Positions 46,895 to 58,089 of a stretch of 64,000 nt of DNA are shown piece after piece. The notes under the pieces are model-generated. The model saw nothing but the letters and a program-made list of their open reading frames with translations, searched no databases and was not told the origin of the DNA. The stretch comes from Phaonia tiefii (taxonomy: Eukaryota; Arthropoda; Insecta; Diptera; Muscidae): contig OZ008370.1 of assembly GCA_963931995.1 (NCBI GenBank), positions 9,733,396 through 9,797,395 on the forward strand, given 5' to 3'. How positions within the stretch are numbered: the stretch's first letter is position 1; the number at the start of each line of letters is the position of its first letter. Both the position numbers and the translations under genes were made by a program.

Positions 46895-47300
46895 AGAGTG
46901 AGTGTATGTGTGTGTGTGTGGATGTCCTTATCTAAGGCCATCTATCAATTTTAATTATGTATGGTAAGCGAGAGTTCGTGTGTGTGAGTGAGTGGATTTG
47001 TGAAATAAACACTCTTTTAGTTAAAAGCGTTTGATTGTAAATCCCTCAATGTATATGTGAGTCCTTGCATGTGCATATAACTCGTGTCACACTCATGTCC
47101 CTCTCTCTCACTTCCTCTCTCTCTCTCTCTCACTCTTCTAAGCGACTCAGTGCCAGGACTTGTATTGATGTGTGTGCGTTGGAAACAAAACAGAAAGTCA
47201 CACATTTTGCTGTCTTTCGTCCTTTTCATCGCATCCTTGTTATTACTGTGTTATTGTTATGGTGTTGTTGTTTTGTTGTTGTTGTTGTTGTTATTGTAAA
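46895..47300. repeat. Cluster of simple repeats
   Basis: GT-rich (46902-46921), GTGA/GTGT-rich (46970-47000), CT-rich (47098-47142) and TTG repeats (47258-47297) occur within 400 bp. No gene is seen in 46501-48016. Confidence 0.75.
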
Positions 47301-48016
47301 CAATTTATTATTGGCATTATTTTATGACATGTGTTATGTTTGGAAATTTAAAATGCAAAATTCGTTTTGAAATGAGTTTTTAAATGATTGTACAATGCGC
47401 GTAAAGGATATTATTTACACATACACATACATGTACAAATTGTGTATGTTTTTATATAAAAATGAATGTCATACTGTCGCACAATTATTGTTATTATGAT
47501 TATTTCCCCCGCTCACATAATAATGTCTGGGAGGGAGTGCTATGTGAATGAGCACATTTTCCTTAACATTCCGGAAATTGTTACTGAAACATTTGTATCT
47601 GGATAAAATTAATGTTTTTATAAAATGTTGTAAATTGTAAAAAAAACTTTTGAAATTGTTTGCACAGAACGACGGGAAGAATTTGTAAACAAAATGCGAT
47701 CCCGTCAGGTAAGGAAAAATAAACTGTATGACTTAATAAAATTTTAACATTTCTATTTATGGAAAATTTGTATTTATTTAATGAAAAATTAATACAATAA
47801 ACATCAGACTTAAACGAAAAAATGTATCACCAAATATCTGGAAACGTAACCAGTTGATTTTGATAATTCAAAATAGACCATGCACAGTGGTGCATTTTCG
47901 CTGAAGGAGAACAAATATCTATAACTAATTATACAGTTAGTTCATTGCAAGCTTATCTCTTATAATTTTCTATCTTATAAAGTTTTAGTTTCTAGATTTA
48001 ATTACAGATAAAGCTG

Positions 48017-49207
48017 CACGCTGAAAAATCTGTTTGTTTTTCTTGTTTGGATGCAAATATAGTGTGTGATTGGAGCTTGTCTCAAATATAGTATACTTGT
48101 GTCCAAACAAATTGTGTTTGCTATTCAATATTAAATGTTTGAGACCTAATGCTTAGTGTATTATAATATATGTGGTTGTGATCTAAATACAGTTTTGTTT
48201 GTGATACAAATACAGCTGTGTTTGGCGCACTGTTAACTTAATATTTTTTGTCGCTATGCTCTGCCGAGAGCAAAACAATAAAAGAGGAAAAATGTTATTG
48301 CCTCACGCAGAAAAATAACGGCCCCAGCAAAATATTGCAGCAACCATGTATATTTTTGCAAGCATTATTTTCGTGAATACAATATATGCTACTTATTGTT
48401 TCTTTCTTGTCTGTCACGTATTTGCTCTCAGCAGTTTCCAACAAACAAAGCCACTTATATTATAACCTATTAATGATTGTGTCCCAAACATATTATATTG
48501 CATAGCAATCGCAATGTGTTTGTACGCAAGTAAACTATATTTACGACAATCCGCAAACACCTTTTATTTGCACCCAAATAACAACAAAATGCACATTTTT
48601 TAGCGTGTGCAATTGTAGAACTGCATTTTTGCATAACTCGTTCAGTCAGTGATTCATAAATATTACTGAATCCGCGTGTAAATGAATTAAGCATTTCTTA
48701 TGTTGACTGATCTGTTGCGGTTCAGTTTCTTTCATTCAGTTGTCAATCGTTCGTTTGGGACACACGAATGATTCGACGTAAGCATACGGATGTTTGGGAT
48801 AAAACACGCATATGGATCCACGTAAAAGTATGCATGTTTGCAAGTACACATGCCAATGTTTGAAGGCAACACACGAATGATTCGACGTAAGCATATGGAT
48901 GTTTGGGATGAAACACGCATATGGATCCACGCAAAAGTATGTATGTTTGCAAGTAAACATGATAATGTTTGAAGGCAACACACGAATGATTCGGCGTAAG
49001 TACATGGATGTTTGGGATGAAAAACGCACATGGCTCCATGTAAAAGTATACATGTTTGCAAGTAAACATGCAATTGTTTGAATTTAAATATAAGTGAGTT
49101 TTGAACTAGCAAATATATGAATATTTGGAGTGTATTACAAATATAGTCATGGTTACTGCAGAATGTGTTTGAGAAAATATATTATATAGGCCGTTTTTTG
49201 CAGCGTG
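48017..49207. mobile_element. Large CACGCTGAAAA-family element with nested copy and 109-bp tandem units
   Basis: The ends are CACGCTGAAAAATC at 48017 and GCAGCGTG ending 49207, imperfect inverted termini. Inside, 48304-48607 is a second copy in opposite orientation (CACGCAGAAAAATAACGG ... TTTTTTAGCGTG). At 48761, 48870 and 48979 a unit beginning CACACGAATGATTCG repeats with a 109-bp period. Minus-strand reading frames across it reflect the repeat; the period is not a multiple of three. Confidence 0.8.
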
Positions 49208-49439
49208 TGGTAAAAATTGAGCCATAAAATCATCTGATATTGCCGTTTAAAAACACATAGCTATTTTTTCTCTAGATTGCTGCAAAATAAATTAACAACA
49301 TATAAATTGCAATATTTTTCATTTTAAATATATGTACTGCCTTAAATAATCTTGTTGACATTTTCAGAGTAAAATCTTTTCTCTGAATTCTAAAAGTAAT
49401 TAAAAACAAAATAAGTGTTGCTACCTCTCATAAAGCAAC

Positions 49440-49765
49440 TATGGTATAGAGAAGAAAATTTACTCATGGAGTGGAATGCCAGCAAAGAAAACGAGTGAAG
49501 CGCGTCGTTTTTCTGTTCTCTCTCTTACTATCTTCATTGAATATTTCAATACACGAGCAGTTTGTTGATGATGTTATAGTATAGAACTATAGAAATTCCA
49601 ACCATGTTTAAATAAAATTACATAAAGTATGAAAAAATGTATGAAATAATCCAGTTATGACACGGGAAAGAAATGCGTTTGAGTGAATCGCGTCGACATT
49701 TTTGGTTCTCTTCTACTAGGGTTGCCAAATTGCGCAGGGTTTTTCTTCTCTACTTATACATCCTT
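49440..49765. mobile_element. Single arm of the 7.3-kb-type foldback element
   Basis: Shares in order the landmarks of the left arm at 7277: GGAATGCCAGCAAAGAAAACG, the CATTGAATATTTCAATACAC block, TTCCAACCATGTTTAAATAA, and GGTTCTCTTCTACTAGGGTTG followed by CCAAATTGCGCA. The opposite arm is absent. Confidence 0.75.
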
Positions 49766-50437
49766 TTTGTACCTCTTCTACTGAATTGTATTTTGGCTTT
49801 TTCCTCCAGATTACTACAAAATAAGTTGGAATATTTTTTCCTCCAGATTACTACAAAATAAATTTGAATATTTTCCCCTTAAATACTGAGTCAAATAATT
49901 TGGTTAGCATTTCCAAAGTAAAAGCCGTTCTCTAAGGTCTAAAATTAATTTCAAAAATCAATGTTGCCACCAACTGTATTTTGGATGATATGGCAACTCC
50001 GATTTTTTTACAGTTGCAGTTGAAGGATGAAATATTTACCGTGAGTCCGAAAATACATAAATAGTTGTTCAGCGTTGCCATATCGATGATAATACACAGC
50101 AAGAAAAAATGCGGCAACACTAAAAATTTTAAATATAGATTTTCAGATTAGGGTAATACATATTACTCAAAACTTTATAATGGCGGCTTATTGCCCCGTA
50201 TTTTCGTCATGGTATATATTAACATTTCAATTATATTACATTCTCGGAGAAAATCCCCGTCGGGGATTTCCAAACCCATTAATTTTTACTCTTTAAATTT
50301 ACTCTAAGCGTCATCTGAAATTTGTTTGTTAGAAATAAAATTTATATTTTAATTTTTAGTCTAAGTTCTCATTGCTAACTTCAAACCAACTGTGGACTGT
50401 AGGCATTTTCTTTCCATTTCCATTTAATTTTTCCTAG
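49766..50437. other. AT-rich DNA, nothing recognised
   Basis: A 40-bp segment (TTTTTCCTCCAGATTACTAC and following) is tandemly repeated at 49797-49865. No gene. Confidence 0.35.
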
Positions 50438-50500
50438 GCGGTCACCTTGCCTAGGAACGGCGACACTAGCCTTTACTTTGCTATACGAAGCTCTAGATGT
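50438..50500 (+). mobile_element. Short SINE body fragment
   Basis: GGCGGTCACCTTGCCTAGGA followed by ACGGCGACACTAG matches the SINE body; the ends are not recognisable. Confidence 0.4.
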
Positions 50501-51400
50501 TGCCTACGCCCATTTGCGAAATGGGTCTAGAAAAAGACAGAAAGTCAATGGATCTCCTCCTATCCACTATCGTATCTAACAATGTGGAAAGGCTCTATAA
50601 CATATTCCACAGGAGAGAGTATTAGCATCAAATGGAAAATTTTAATATGCCTGACACAATCTGTGCTCCTCGTCTACGTCTCCAGCATAATCATTTAGGA
50701 GCGTTCTGGCAGGGTATGCTTACAAGGCGCTAGGGACATGGAAAATCGCTCCAATTCCTGTGCAATATCTAAGGTAGTCCCTAGTCTGGCCAGCTCTTCC
50801 CCTCTGCAGTTCCTTGAATGTCCCTGTGCCAAGGTACCCATATATGTTAAATATTGTAATGCCGAGCCATCTTATTAACAGATCTGCGACAGCTTTGGGC
50901 AGTTGTTGCGTTCAGGAATACTGATTCTAGGAACCGCCTTACTGGCAGAGAAGACTTCGGCCCCAACGTCTGCTAGACTATCGGCTGATCACTTCCCTAA
51001 CCGCATAGAAATAGGGGCAACTATACTTTCTTAGAGTATACCTCTTAAACTACCAGATCATTCGGTTTATACTCGCACATGTAGAAATGCATACATCCTT
51101 CTAAATCAGGAACTTATTTGCTCCAGCAATCCCTTAGTGGTATTAGAGTGCGGTATTTCCCATCAAATAGTGTTTATTTCGTGTCAAATACTCAAATACA
51201 ACAGGAAAATCTCCCAGAACTGTTCCATGACCGACTCCGACCATTCCCCATTGTGAGAGTTGCCTTAACCCTATGGCAGACGTAGAAGCAATCTGCCTGT
51301 CTATAATGTCCACCGGCAACAAATATAACATAAAATTCAGTACATTAGTCGGAGTGGTAGAGTACCCGTGACGCACAACGTCGACATTTAATATACCTTA
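50500..51400 (-). mobile_element. LINE fragment with RNase H region (degenerate)
   Basis: On the minus strand, 51143-51376 reads YSTTPTNVLNFMLYLLPVDI and GLRQLSQWGMVGVGHG, typical of the RT-RNase H junction. At ~50730-50840 the frame GHSRNCRGEELARLGTTLDI resembles the RNase H core GHSDIxGNxxADxLAR with substitutions. Many stops. Same general class as 25490-26425. Confidence 0.72.
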
Positions 51401-51761
51401 GTCAATAGTTCACAATAGGGGGGTTTCTAAGGCACACGATATCCTAACATAGGATTATCGGTCTTACGATCCCAGGGCTACAAAGGAAAGGTATCCGAGA
51501 AGGTCTTCTTTTGTATGATATCTAGCAGCCCTTCCATTGCATTCTTCTTGGGAGACACTCTATTATTCGGCCTACCAGAGGAACTGAAAGGGAAGGGCTT
51601 CTAGAAGACATTGTTGCACGACTATGGAATGCAAATACATGCTTAGTAGAAGGCCTTCCAAGGCATCCTTAACCCGCTGAGATAGTTGCTGCATTCCACA
51701 TTCTTTCCAAATATAAACATGATTGGAGTGAAAGGCATTCGCTACTCGCTTACATTAGATG

Positions 51762-51964
51762 GCCTTCTAAAAACAAAGGTATGCATGTTTATTAGATTCC
51801 TCTAATAGATTACTTTTTTGAATGCTTTCTCGAGCAAGACAGATAGGAATGAGTATCGAATATACGTATATATAGTTTAAGGATAAGGCATGATTTTCTA
51901 GCATCGCAAGATACAAATTTTTCATGTATAAACAAGGCCTTCTGGGAAAATGATTTTAGAAGGC
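51762..51964. mobile_element. Small MITE-like element with GCCTTCTAAAA ends
   Basis: GCCTTCTAAAAA near 51762 and ATTTTAGAAGGC near 51953-51964 are inverted ends of a 203-bp segment without coding capacity. Similar AGAAGGCCTTCC words occur just upstream near 51650. Confidence 0.45.
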
Positions 51965-53004
51965 ATGACAAAATCTGTTTTGGATGTAAAAACCCCCTCT
52001 TTTGGACGGATAATCATTATTGTCAAACAAAGTAACTATTCTTCGTTCGTTAATGTGTTACCGAGGGTAACATAATACCCACGTCATACGAACCCTGGAT
52101 CATTCTTAAGTTAACTAAAAGTAGATCGATTTTCTTATCATTCACATTTCACTTTCAGTTATTTCTAAGACAAAAGTAAGAGACTTGACCTGTTTTCCCC
52201 TGATTGTCTTGTGATTCATGTTCTGATATGAAACAGTAAAGTTTATCATTGTTCTAGATATGAAAATGAAATTGAAATTGATCAAGAACATTGTTTATTT
52301 TCGAGTAATAGGTACACACTGAAAAAAAATACTTACTAATTTGTTAATGAATATTTCCAATTAAAACTGATAACTATTGTAGGATGACTGTATAAGTGAT
52401 TGCAAAATAAAGGGTATAGTCAAGTTTTATAATATCTCGTCACGACACTGTTTACGTTTGTTTTCAACCTAATCGATAGAAGTCATTGGTGAGCTGTTGG
52501 TTGTTGACTTTTTTTTAAGGGGCGTATAAATTAATTTAGTAATCACAACATTTGTTCACGGCATTAAACTGTGTAATTGTTGTCAATTATTGAGATAGGA
52601 GTAGGAATAACTTTGTTTGTTTGTTGTTTTCAATCAATATTTGCTTTTTATTTTCGATTCAAAAGAGAGAGATAAAGGGGTATATTGACATTTACAGGAA
52701 ATGTTAGTGTCACTTTCAGTCTGCAAATTTTGTCAATACACATCTTAAAATAATTCGCTTCTTAAAGAATTATGAGAATTATGATATGGTTTGTGTGTTC
52801 GCCTTTTGTTTAGAAGACGCTAGTTAAATCCCAATACCACGTTTTTGAACTGGGTCCCCAAACAAACAAGAAAATCACAACTGGCACAAAATTGTGCTGT
52901 GCATTGCACAGCATTGAGCATTGATCTAAAAATATGACCCGATTCTGGAGTATTCACATTTGCTCAGCTTATTTCAACTATCCAAGGGACTTCGGTTTCC
53001 TCTT
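51965..53004. other. AT-rich DNA, nothing recognised
   Basis: CACACTGAAAAAAAA at 52317 resembles a MITE end but no partner was found. Confidence 0.35.
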
Positions 53005-53104
53005 CTATTTCCACTTCTACTTCTACTTCTACTTCTACTTCTACTTCTACTTCTACTTCTACTTCTACTTCGACTTCTACTTCTACTTCTACTTCGACTT
53101 CTAC
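53005..53104. repeat. (CTACTT)n hexanucleotide microsatellite
   Basis: About 100 bp of TTCTAC repeats with a few CGACTT interruptions. It gives an open frame of Phe-Tyr repeats that is not a gene. Confidence 0.9.
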
Positions 53105-53635
53105 TCTCTGTCACATCTCTTTATCTCGAGTAAGTCCCTTGCTAAATATCTATTAAACATTAAATAAATCTCTATTAAATTTCTATCATACTGTTGTGCA
53201 ACAGCCTTTTTTTACCGGAAAACCCACACCATTTTCGAGAATGGTACCGCCACCTAACGTGCTATTACGTACCCACTGTCTGTCTAATCATTCAGTTTCC
53301 TCGTTCACTATTAATGTCGTTTCCATTAATATTATTTTTTAGAGATGAGTTAAATTTTGTTTTTATATGATAATCACGTTTTTATTGATAAAAACAACTG
53401 TTACGGTAATCAAATTGTAAAAAAAAAACAATTCAAATAATAGAAATTCATTTATAATTAGTCAACTAAACTCGATGTATTCGCTTAAGAAATAATTGAA
53501 AACAAGTGTAAGAACCTACACGCAAAGAAAAACTTCATTCCGCACAAACAAAAGTTTAGATGAAACTGAATTTTGTATGAGGAATTTATTTGTGCAATCA
53601 AGTTATGGCATAATGCTGCTTGCAAATACGTTTAG
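53105..53635. other. AT-rich DNA, nothing recognised
   Basis: No supported feature between the microsatellite and the SINE fragment. Confidence 0.35.
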
Positions 53636-53745
53636 AAACCGGGAGAAGCTTTCTCATGACTAAGTATTCGACAGTGTTGCCATCACTAAGCGAGGTAACC
53701 GAAGTCGAAAGGAATGTATGGTGGTCAAAGCTTGGACTTGAACCC
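53636..53745 (-). mobile_element. SINE fragment (body plus part of head)
   Basis: CATCACTAAGCGAGGTAACC and a diverged B-box complement (TTGAACCCAGG) identify the family. The 3' tail is missing or unrecognisable. Confidence 0.65.
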
Positions 53746-53837
53746 AGGCACTATGTTTGCATCTATTCACCGAGCTCTAGCCCTAAAGTAATTGTACGGA
53801 GCCATACAAAAACTCTATATACTCACAAAACTAATTG

Positions 53838-54382
53838 TTTGAAAGGAGGTTATAGCAACCGTAACTTCGGTTGTTGCCGGTTTTTGTAACTGCATATTTA
53901 TGAGAATATAGGAAATTATATAATCAATGAGGAATTAAAAATTTCTCACTAAATCCGTTTTTATTTAAAAAAAAATAAATATTTAATAGATTTAAATTCG
54001 GTTGTGATAACCTCTAATGAAATTGTGGCAACCTCTAATGCGGTTGTGACAACCTCTAATGTGGTTGTGACAACCTGCAATGCGGACATGAATACCCCTA
54101 ATTTGATAGTAACCCCTAATTGGATGTTATCGATTCTATTATATATTTAATCGATTTAAATTCGGTTGTGACAACCTCTAATGCAATTGTGGCAACCTCT
54201 TATGCGGTTGTGACAACCTCTAATGTAGTTGTGACAACCTGCAATGCGGACATGAATACCTCTAATTTGATAGTAACCCCTAATTTGATGTTATGGATTC
54301 TAGGGTAGTTGTGGCGAAATCTAAATTCGGTTACGGATAATCCGTTTGTCGCAACCGAAATTTTCTGTGGGTGTAGAACACA
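53838..54382. mobile_element. AACCTC-palindrome element with 164-bp tandem duplication
   Basis: Ends AGGAGGTTATAGCAACCG and CGAAATTTTCTGTGGGTG. GATTTAAATTCGGTTGTG starts at 53989 and again at 54153 (164 bp), each followed by four ~21-bp units containing GGTTGTGACAACC. An open frame over the array reflects the repeat, not a protein. Confidence 0.68.
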
Positions 54383-54756
54383 ATACTTGTTTCTATTCAG
54401 CTCTGTTCTCTCACTAGTAAACAAAATTTGATTGAATACGCGTAGGTGTTACTCTTTACAGTTTACCACAAGTTCACAAACCTCTGTTCTTTGGTTGCTG
54501 TAAATAATATAACTTTTGGAGTGAATGAATGTTCATTTACAACAATACCTAGGACGTCTGGGACAAAATAGGGTGAAACATTTAAACTTTTGCAGTTATT
54601 TTTGAGTATTTCTGCGGCAAACACTCTCCAGATATATTTTTTTTAATTGCGTGTAAACGGAAAGCCATATAATGCACTTAAATACCCATGGTCATGGGTT
54701 TATGGGAAATGCCTGTTAATCGACATAAATGCTTTCGCCTCTTTTTTGTCCAATAC

Positions 54757-54975
54757 GGTGGCGCAATGGTTATTGTGTGTGACTCTTATACATGAGAACT
54801 CGGGCTCTCCCCCTTTCTCTAACCACCTTAATTATCTTTCGACGACGGCCATCTTGTTCAGTGTTGGTGTAACTGCCGATTAACACGCCAAGAGATTCTT
54901 AAAAAACTGTTCGGAACCGCTGGAAAACTGATTGTTAAAAGCTCTCTCCTGTCCCGTCATGGATTTTAATGAGAA
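54757..54975 (+). mobile_element. Diverged SINE copy
   Basis: The head has an A box of the form TGGCGCAATGG and a strongly altered B-box region. The body (TCTTTCGACGACGGCCATCT, TGTTCGGAACCG) and tail (TGTCCCGTCATGGATTTTAA) are recognisable. Confidence 0.65.
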
Positions 54976-55345
54976 AATATTTATATTTTATAAGCCACCG
55001 GAAGCCCACTGCGCTGGTTCGATCCTTGGTCTCTATTAAACCTATCTGAATCCATATTACTAATCGAAGTTAAAGATTTCATAGGATAGCTCGTTAACGC
55101 TAAGAAAGTATGCTCCTTGGAAGTTACTAAACCAACGTAATGGTCTCTCCTTTCCCGTCAGAGATTTTACTGGGAAAATATTTATATTTTTATTGCCACC
55201 GGAATCCCACTCCTCTGTTTCGATCCTTGGTCTCTATTAAATGTAACTGAATCCATATTACTAATCGAAGTCAAAGACTTCATAGGGTATGACGTTAACG
55301 CTAAGAATGTAGGCTCCTTCGAAGGTACTAAACCAACCTAATGGG
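54943..55345 (+). repeat. Two tandem ~196-bp units joined to the SINE tail
   Basis: TCTCTCCT(G/T)TCCCGTCA opens both units (near 54943 and 55143). Each continues with a phrase containing GGTTCGATCCTTGG or a variant and GAATCCATATTACTAATCGA. The first unit overlaps the SINE 3' end, so the repeat may be a SINE-derived composite. Confidence 0.55.
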
Positions 55346-55644
55346 CCTTCCTAGGCACTGTGTAATGATCAACAACTTTAACTCAATACCGTCCTTCAAA
55401 CGTTTAGTTCACCCTAAAAATAACGAGTGGACTTTCCAAGGCCCAGTAGGAAAACTAACCACCATACTGGCAAAAAAAAATATTTCAACCTAACCGAATG
55501 GTTGTGAGAAGGCCCAGGCATGGCTTTGTTGTATTGTATTGTAAACAGTGGATAGAGGAATTTTGGGGCCCCTTAGGTCAACAATTTAAACCAATTTTTT
55601 TGCAAAACCTGTGGGGCCTGAAAAGGCTCTATCAATAATCCCTG

Positions 55645-56319
55645 AAAAATCAGTGTTGTTTTCTTCTTTGGATGCAAACATAACGTGTGTTTGGAGCTTG
55701 TAGCAAATATGGTATACTACTGTCCAAACACAATGAGTTTGCTGTACAATATTACATGTTTGCGACACAATGATTAATACGATATGTTATAATATATGTG
55801 TTTGTGATGCAACTACAGCTTTGTTTGTGATACAAATACAGCTGTGTTTGGTGCACCGCTTACTTCATTATTTTTATCTATGTTAATCAAAATAATAAAG
55901 GGACAACCAGAGATTGTTGTCAGTCTAAGTTACTGTTATTTCGAGTGTATATCTGTATTTTTGCACTATTATCAGTCAGTGATTCATAAACATTCCTGAA
56001 TAAGTGTGAAAATGAATTCAGTGCTTGTTATATTAACTGAGTTGTTGCGATTCAGTTTCATGCATTCAGTGGTCAATAGTTCGTTTGGGAGGAAACATAC
56101 AAATGCTTCGACGTAAGAATATAGATGTTTGGGATGAAACACGTATATGGTTCCACGTAAAAGTATGCATCTTTGCAAGTAAACATGCTAATGTTTGCAT
56201 TTAAATATAATTTTAGGACTTGCAAATATATGAATATTTGAAATGAGTTCCAAACATATACATGGTTCCTGCAGAATGTGTTTGAGAAAATATGTTACAG
56301 AGGCCGTTTCTTCAGCGTG
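55645..56319. mobile_element. CACGCTGAAAA-family element, ~675-bp copy
   Basis: The left end CCTGAAAAATCAGTG is diverged; the right end is TTCTTCAGCGTG. It contains all internal blocks seen in other copies in one colinear series, so it is useful as a reference for the family. No coding capacity. Confidence 0.75.
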
Positions 56320-56779
56320 TAGGAACAGAACATCTGCTAAAGAATATTGAACTTAAACTTGACCACTAATTTGCTTACAGTTCATTTGGAAATTTGTTAT
56401 GGCTCGATGTTGTTAAAACCTTCATTCCTTTTCTATTCGAATACATTTTCAATTCATTTTGCTGAAAACGTGTGAGTTCCCAAAATAGTGTTTTAAGCGG
56501 GTTTGGCTTAAAATTGTTATTTTTTTCTATTTCCGGGCATCTTTAATTACTGACATGTTTTCAATTTTTATATTTTAAACATAATTACTTGTTTTTCGTG
56601 GGAATTCCAAAAAAAAAGATATTAAATTTATAAATTAATTATAAATTGGTCTGCCTTAGCTTTTTCGAGCTAACACCGCGTCTTCTGCATGAAACGATTA
56701 ATATGTATTTAAAGCTAATTAATGCTTTTTAGAGATAATACAGTATTAAATAAAATTCTCGCACCTATGATTATATTTC

Positions 56780-58080
56780 CGTTGCTGAATTGTGTGTAGG
56801 GCAGCTGAATACGGTAGATATTGAGCTGATAAATAAATTAGTTATTTTTGAATAATTACAATATTCTTATTATTATTAGAATTGAAACAAGTTGAAGACT
56901 TAAGGAATTGACGGCTTCAATCAATTGTTTTGTATGCTGGGTTACTCATATTGCTTCTTTCTTTTTTATTTTGCTTAGCAGCTCAATTTCGTTTGCTATA
57001 AAATTTGTAATTCTCATACAATTTCCTTTTACGGTGCGCAATCAAACGTTTGAAAAAAGAAGAAGAAAATACAGGTTTAACGCTTAAAATGGAATAATAA
57101 CTAAATTATGGCGAATGAAATAAGTGAACCTCAGTAAATTGATTTCTTTTCTGTATAAGTAGAAGCGCAAGAAGTTTTATGATTAACGGGTTCTTCCCCA
57201 ATATGATTCCCCTGTATTTATATGGGCACAGGGTAGACACTAAAATGGCCCCCTTAGAAAAGAATGTAAAGTTGAAATTACAGAAACAGTATAATTGTTA
57301 GTGTTTGTATTTTAAACCATTTACAGTTTGGAAACCTTAGCTGAATTATGATTTTCACTTGCTGAATTGGTTGGTCTCTATGTACTTGAGAAAGTTTGTG
57401 CCAAAGGAAATCATTTATGTACAATTTGTTTGTGAATCATAATTTGCCATATGAAAAAATCACCAAAATGTAACTGAATTGTGTGAAATGACCCATAGAA
57501 CTTTAGCTGAATAACAGATTTAATAAGCAGGAGTGAATACAGATTGAAACAACACTAAATGTTGTCTTATATTTACTAAATCATGCCTTTTATGCTTTTT
57601 AAAGAGAAACACACAAAAAACGTTTGCTGAATTATATAATGCTTTAGCTGAATAGTTCAATATCAGTTAAATGTTATCGAAACAAATCATAGCCAAGTCA
57701 ATGTCGCATTGGAAAATCGATTTAAAGCACTAAAAGTAAATCTTTAATATAAGTAAAATGTCTAAGTATGTTTAGACGAAAAGGGAAAATAACTGACTGA
57801 AATAATAATTTATACCTTCATCATAAGTTAAAAAATACCACAGTTCATCGTATACATCGTGGGCGACATTCATCATGCAACATCATTTGTAGACAACTTG
57901 TCAACTAAACATAACATTACGGTTATACAGATATCAAGCCTGCCATTTCTTTACAGCACGAATAAATTTGTAAGCCAAGTCATAGAGATCGTAACACACA
58001 TGATTTGGAAACTCACTGAAAAATATAATAGAATACTCCCGGAACTGCCAAACTCAATACGAGAATAATTCGCGTTTCAG
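56780..58080. repeat. Scattered AGCTGAATT half-sites, left part of array
   Basis: The words TTAGCTGAATT or TTGCTGAATT occur repeatedly (for example near 56783, 56804, 57338, 57358, 57502, 57624 and 57645) in otherwise AT-rich DNA with no gene visible. Most are single sites on the plus strand, often in pairs 20-25 bases apart. This appears to be the diverged left flank of the palindrome array that follows. Confidence 0.55.
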
Positions 58081-58089
58081 TTTTGACAG

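Noticed and set aside
48732..49112. 126-codon minus-strand frame with repeated HPKHP-like text
   Set aside because: It lies in three 109-bp tandem units of a MITE-like element; the period is not a multiple of three and all three minus-strand frames are open, so the repetition is at DNA level.
52934..53167. 77-codon frame rich in Phe-Tyr
   Set aside because: Product of the CTACTT microsatellite; no coding signal outside the repeat.
54120..54308. 62-codon frame with VVTTSN repeats
   Set aside because: It follows the ~21-bp GGTTGTGACAACCTCTAAT DNA repeat.
57859..58068. 69-codon frame between palindrome blocks
   Set aside because: Short, AT-rich, no motif, surrounded by satellite-like DNA.
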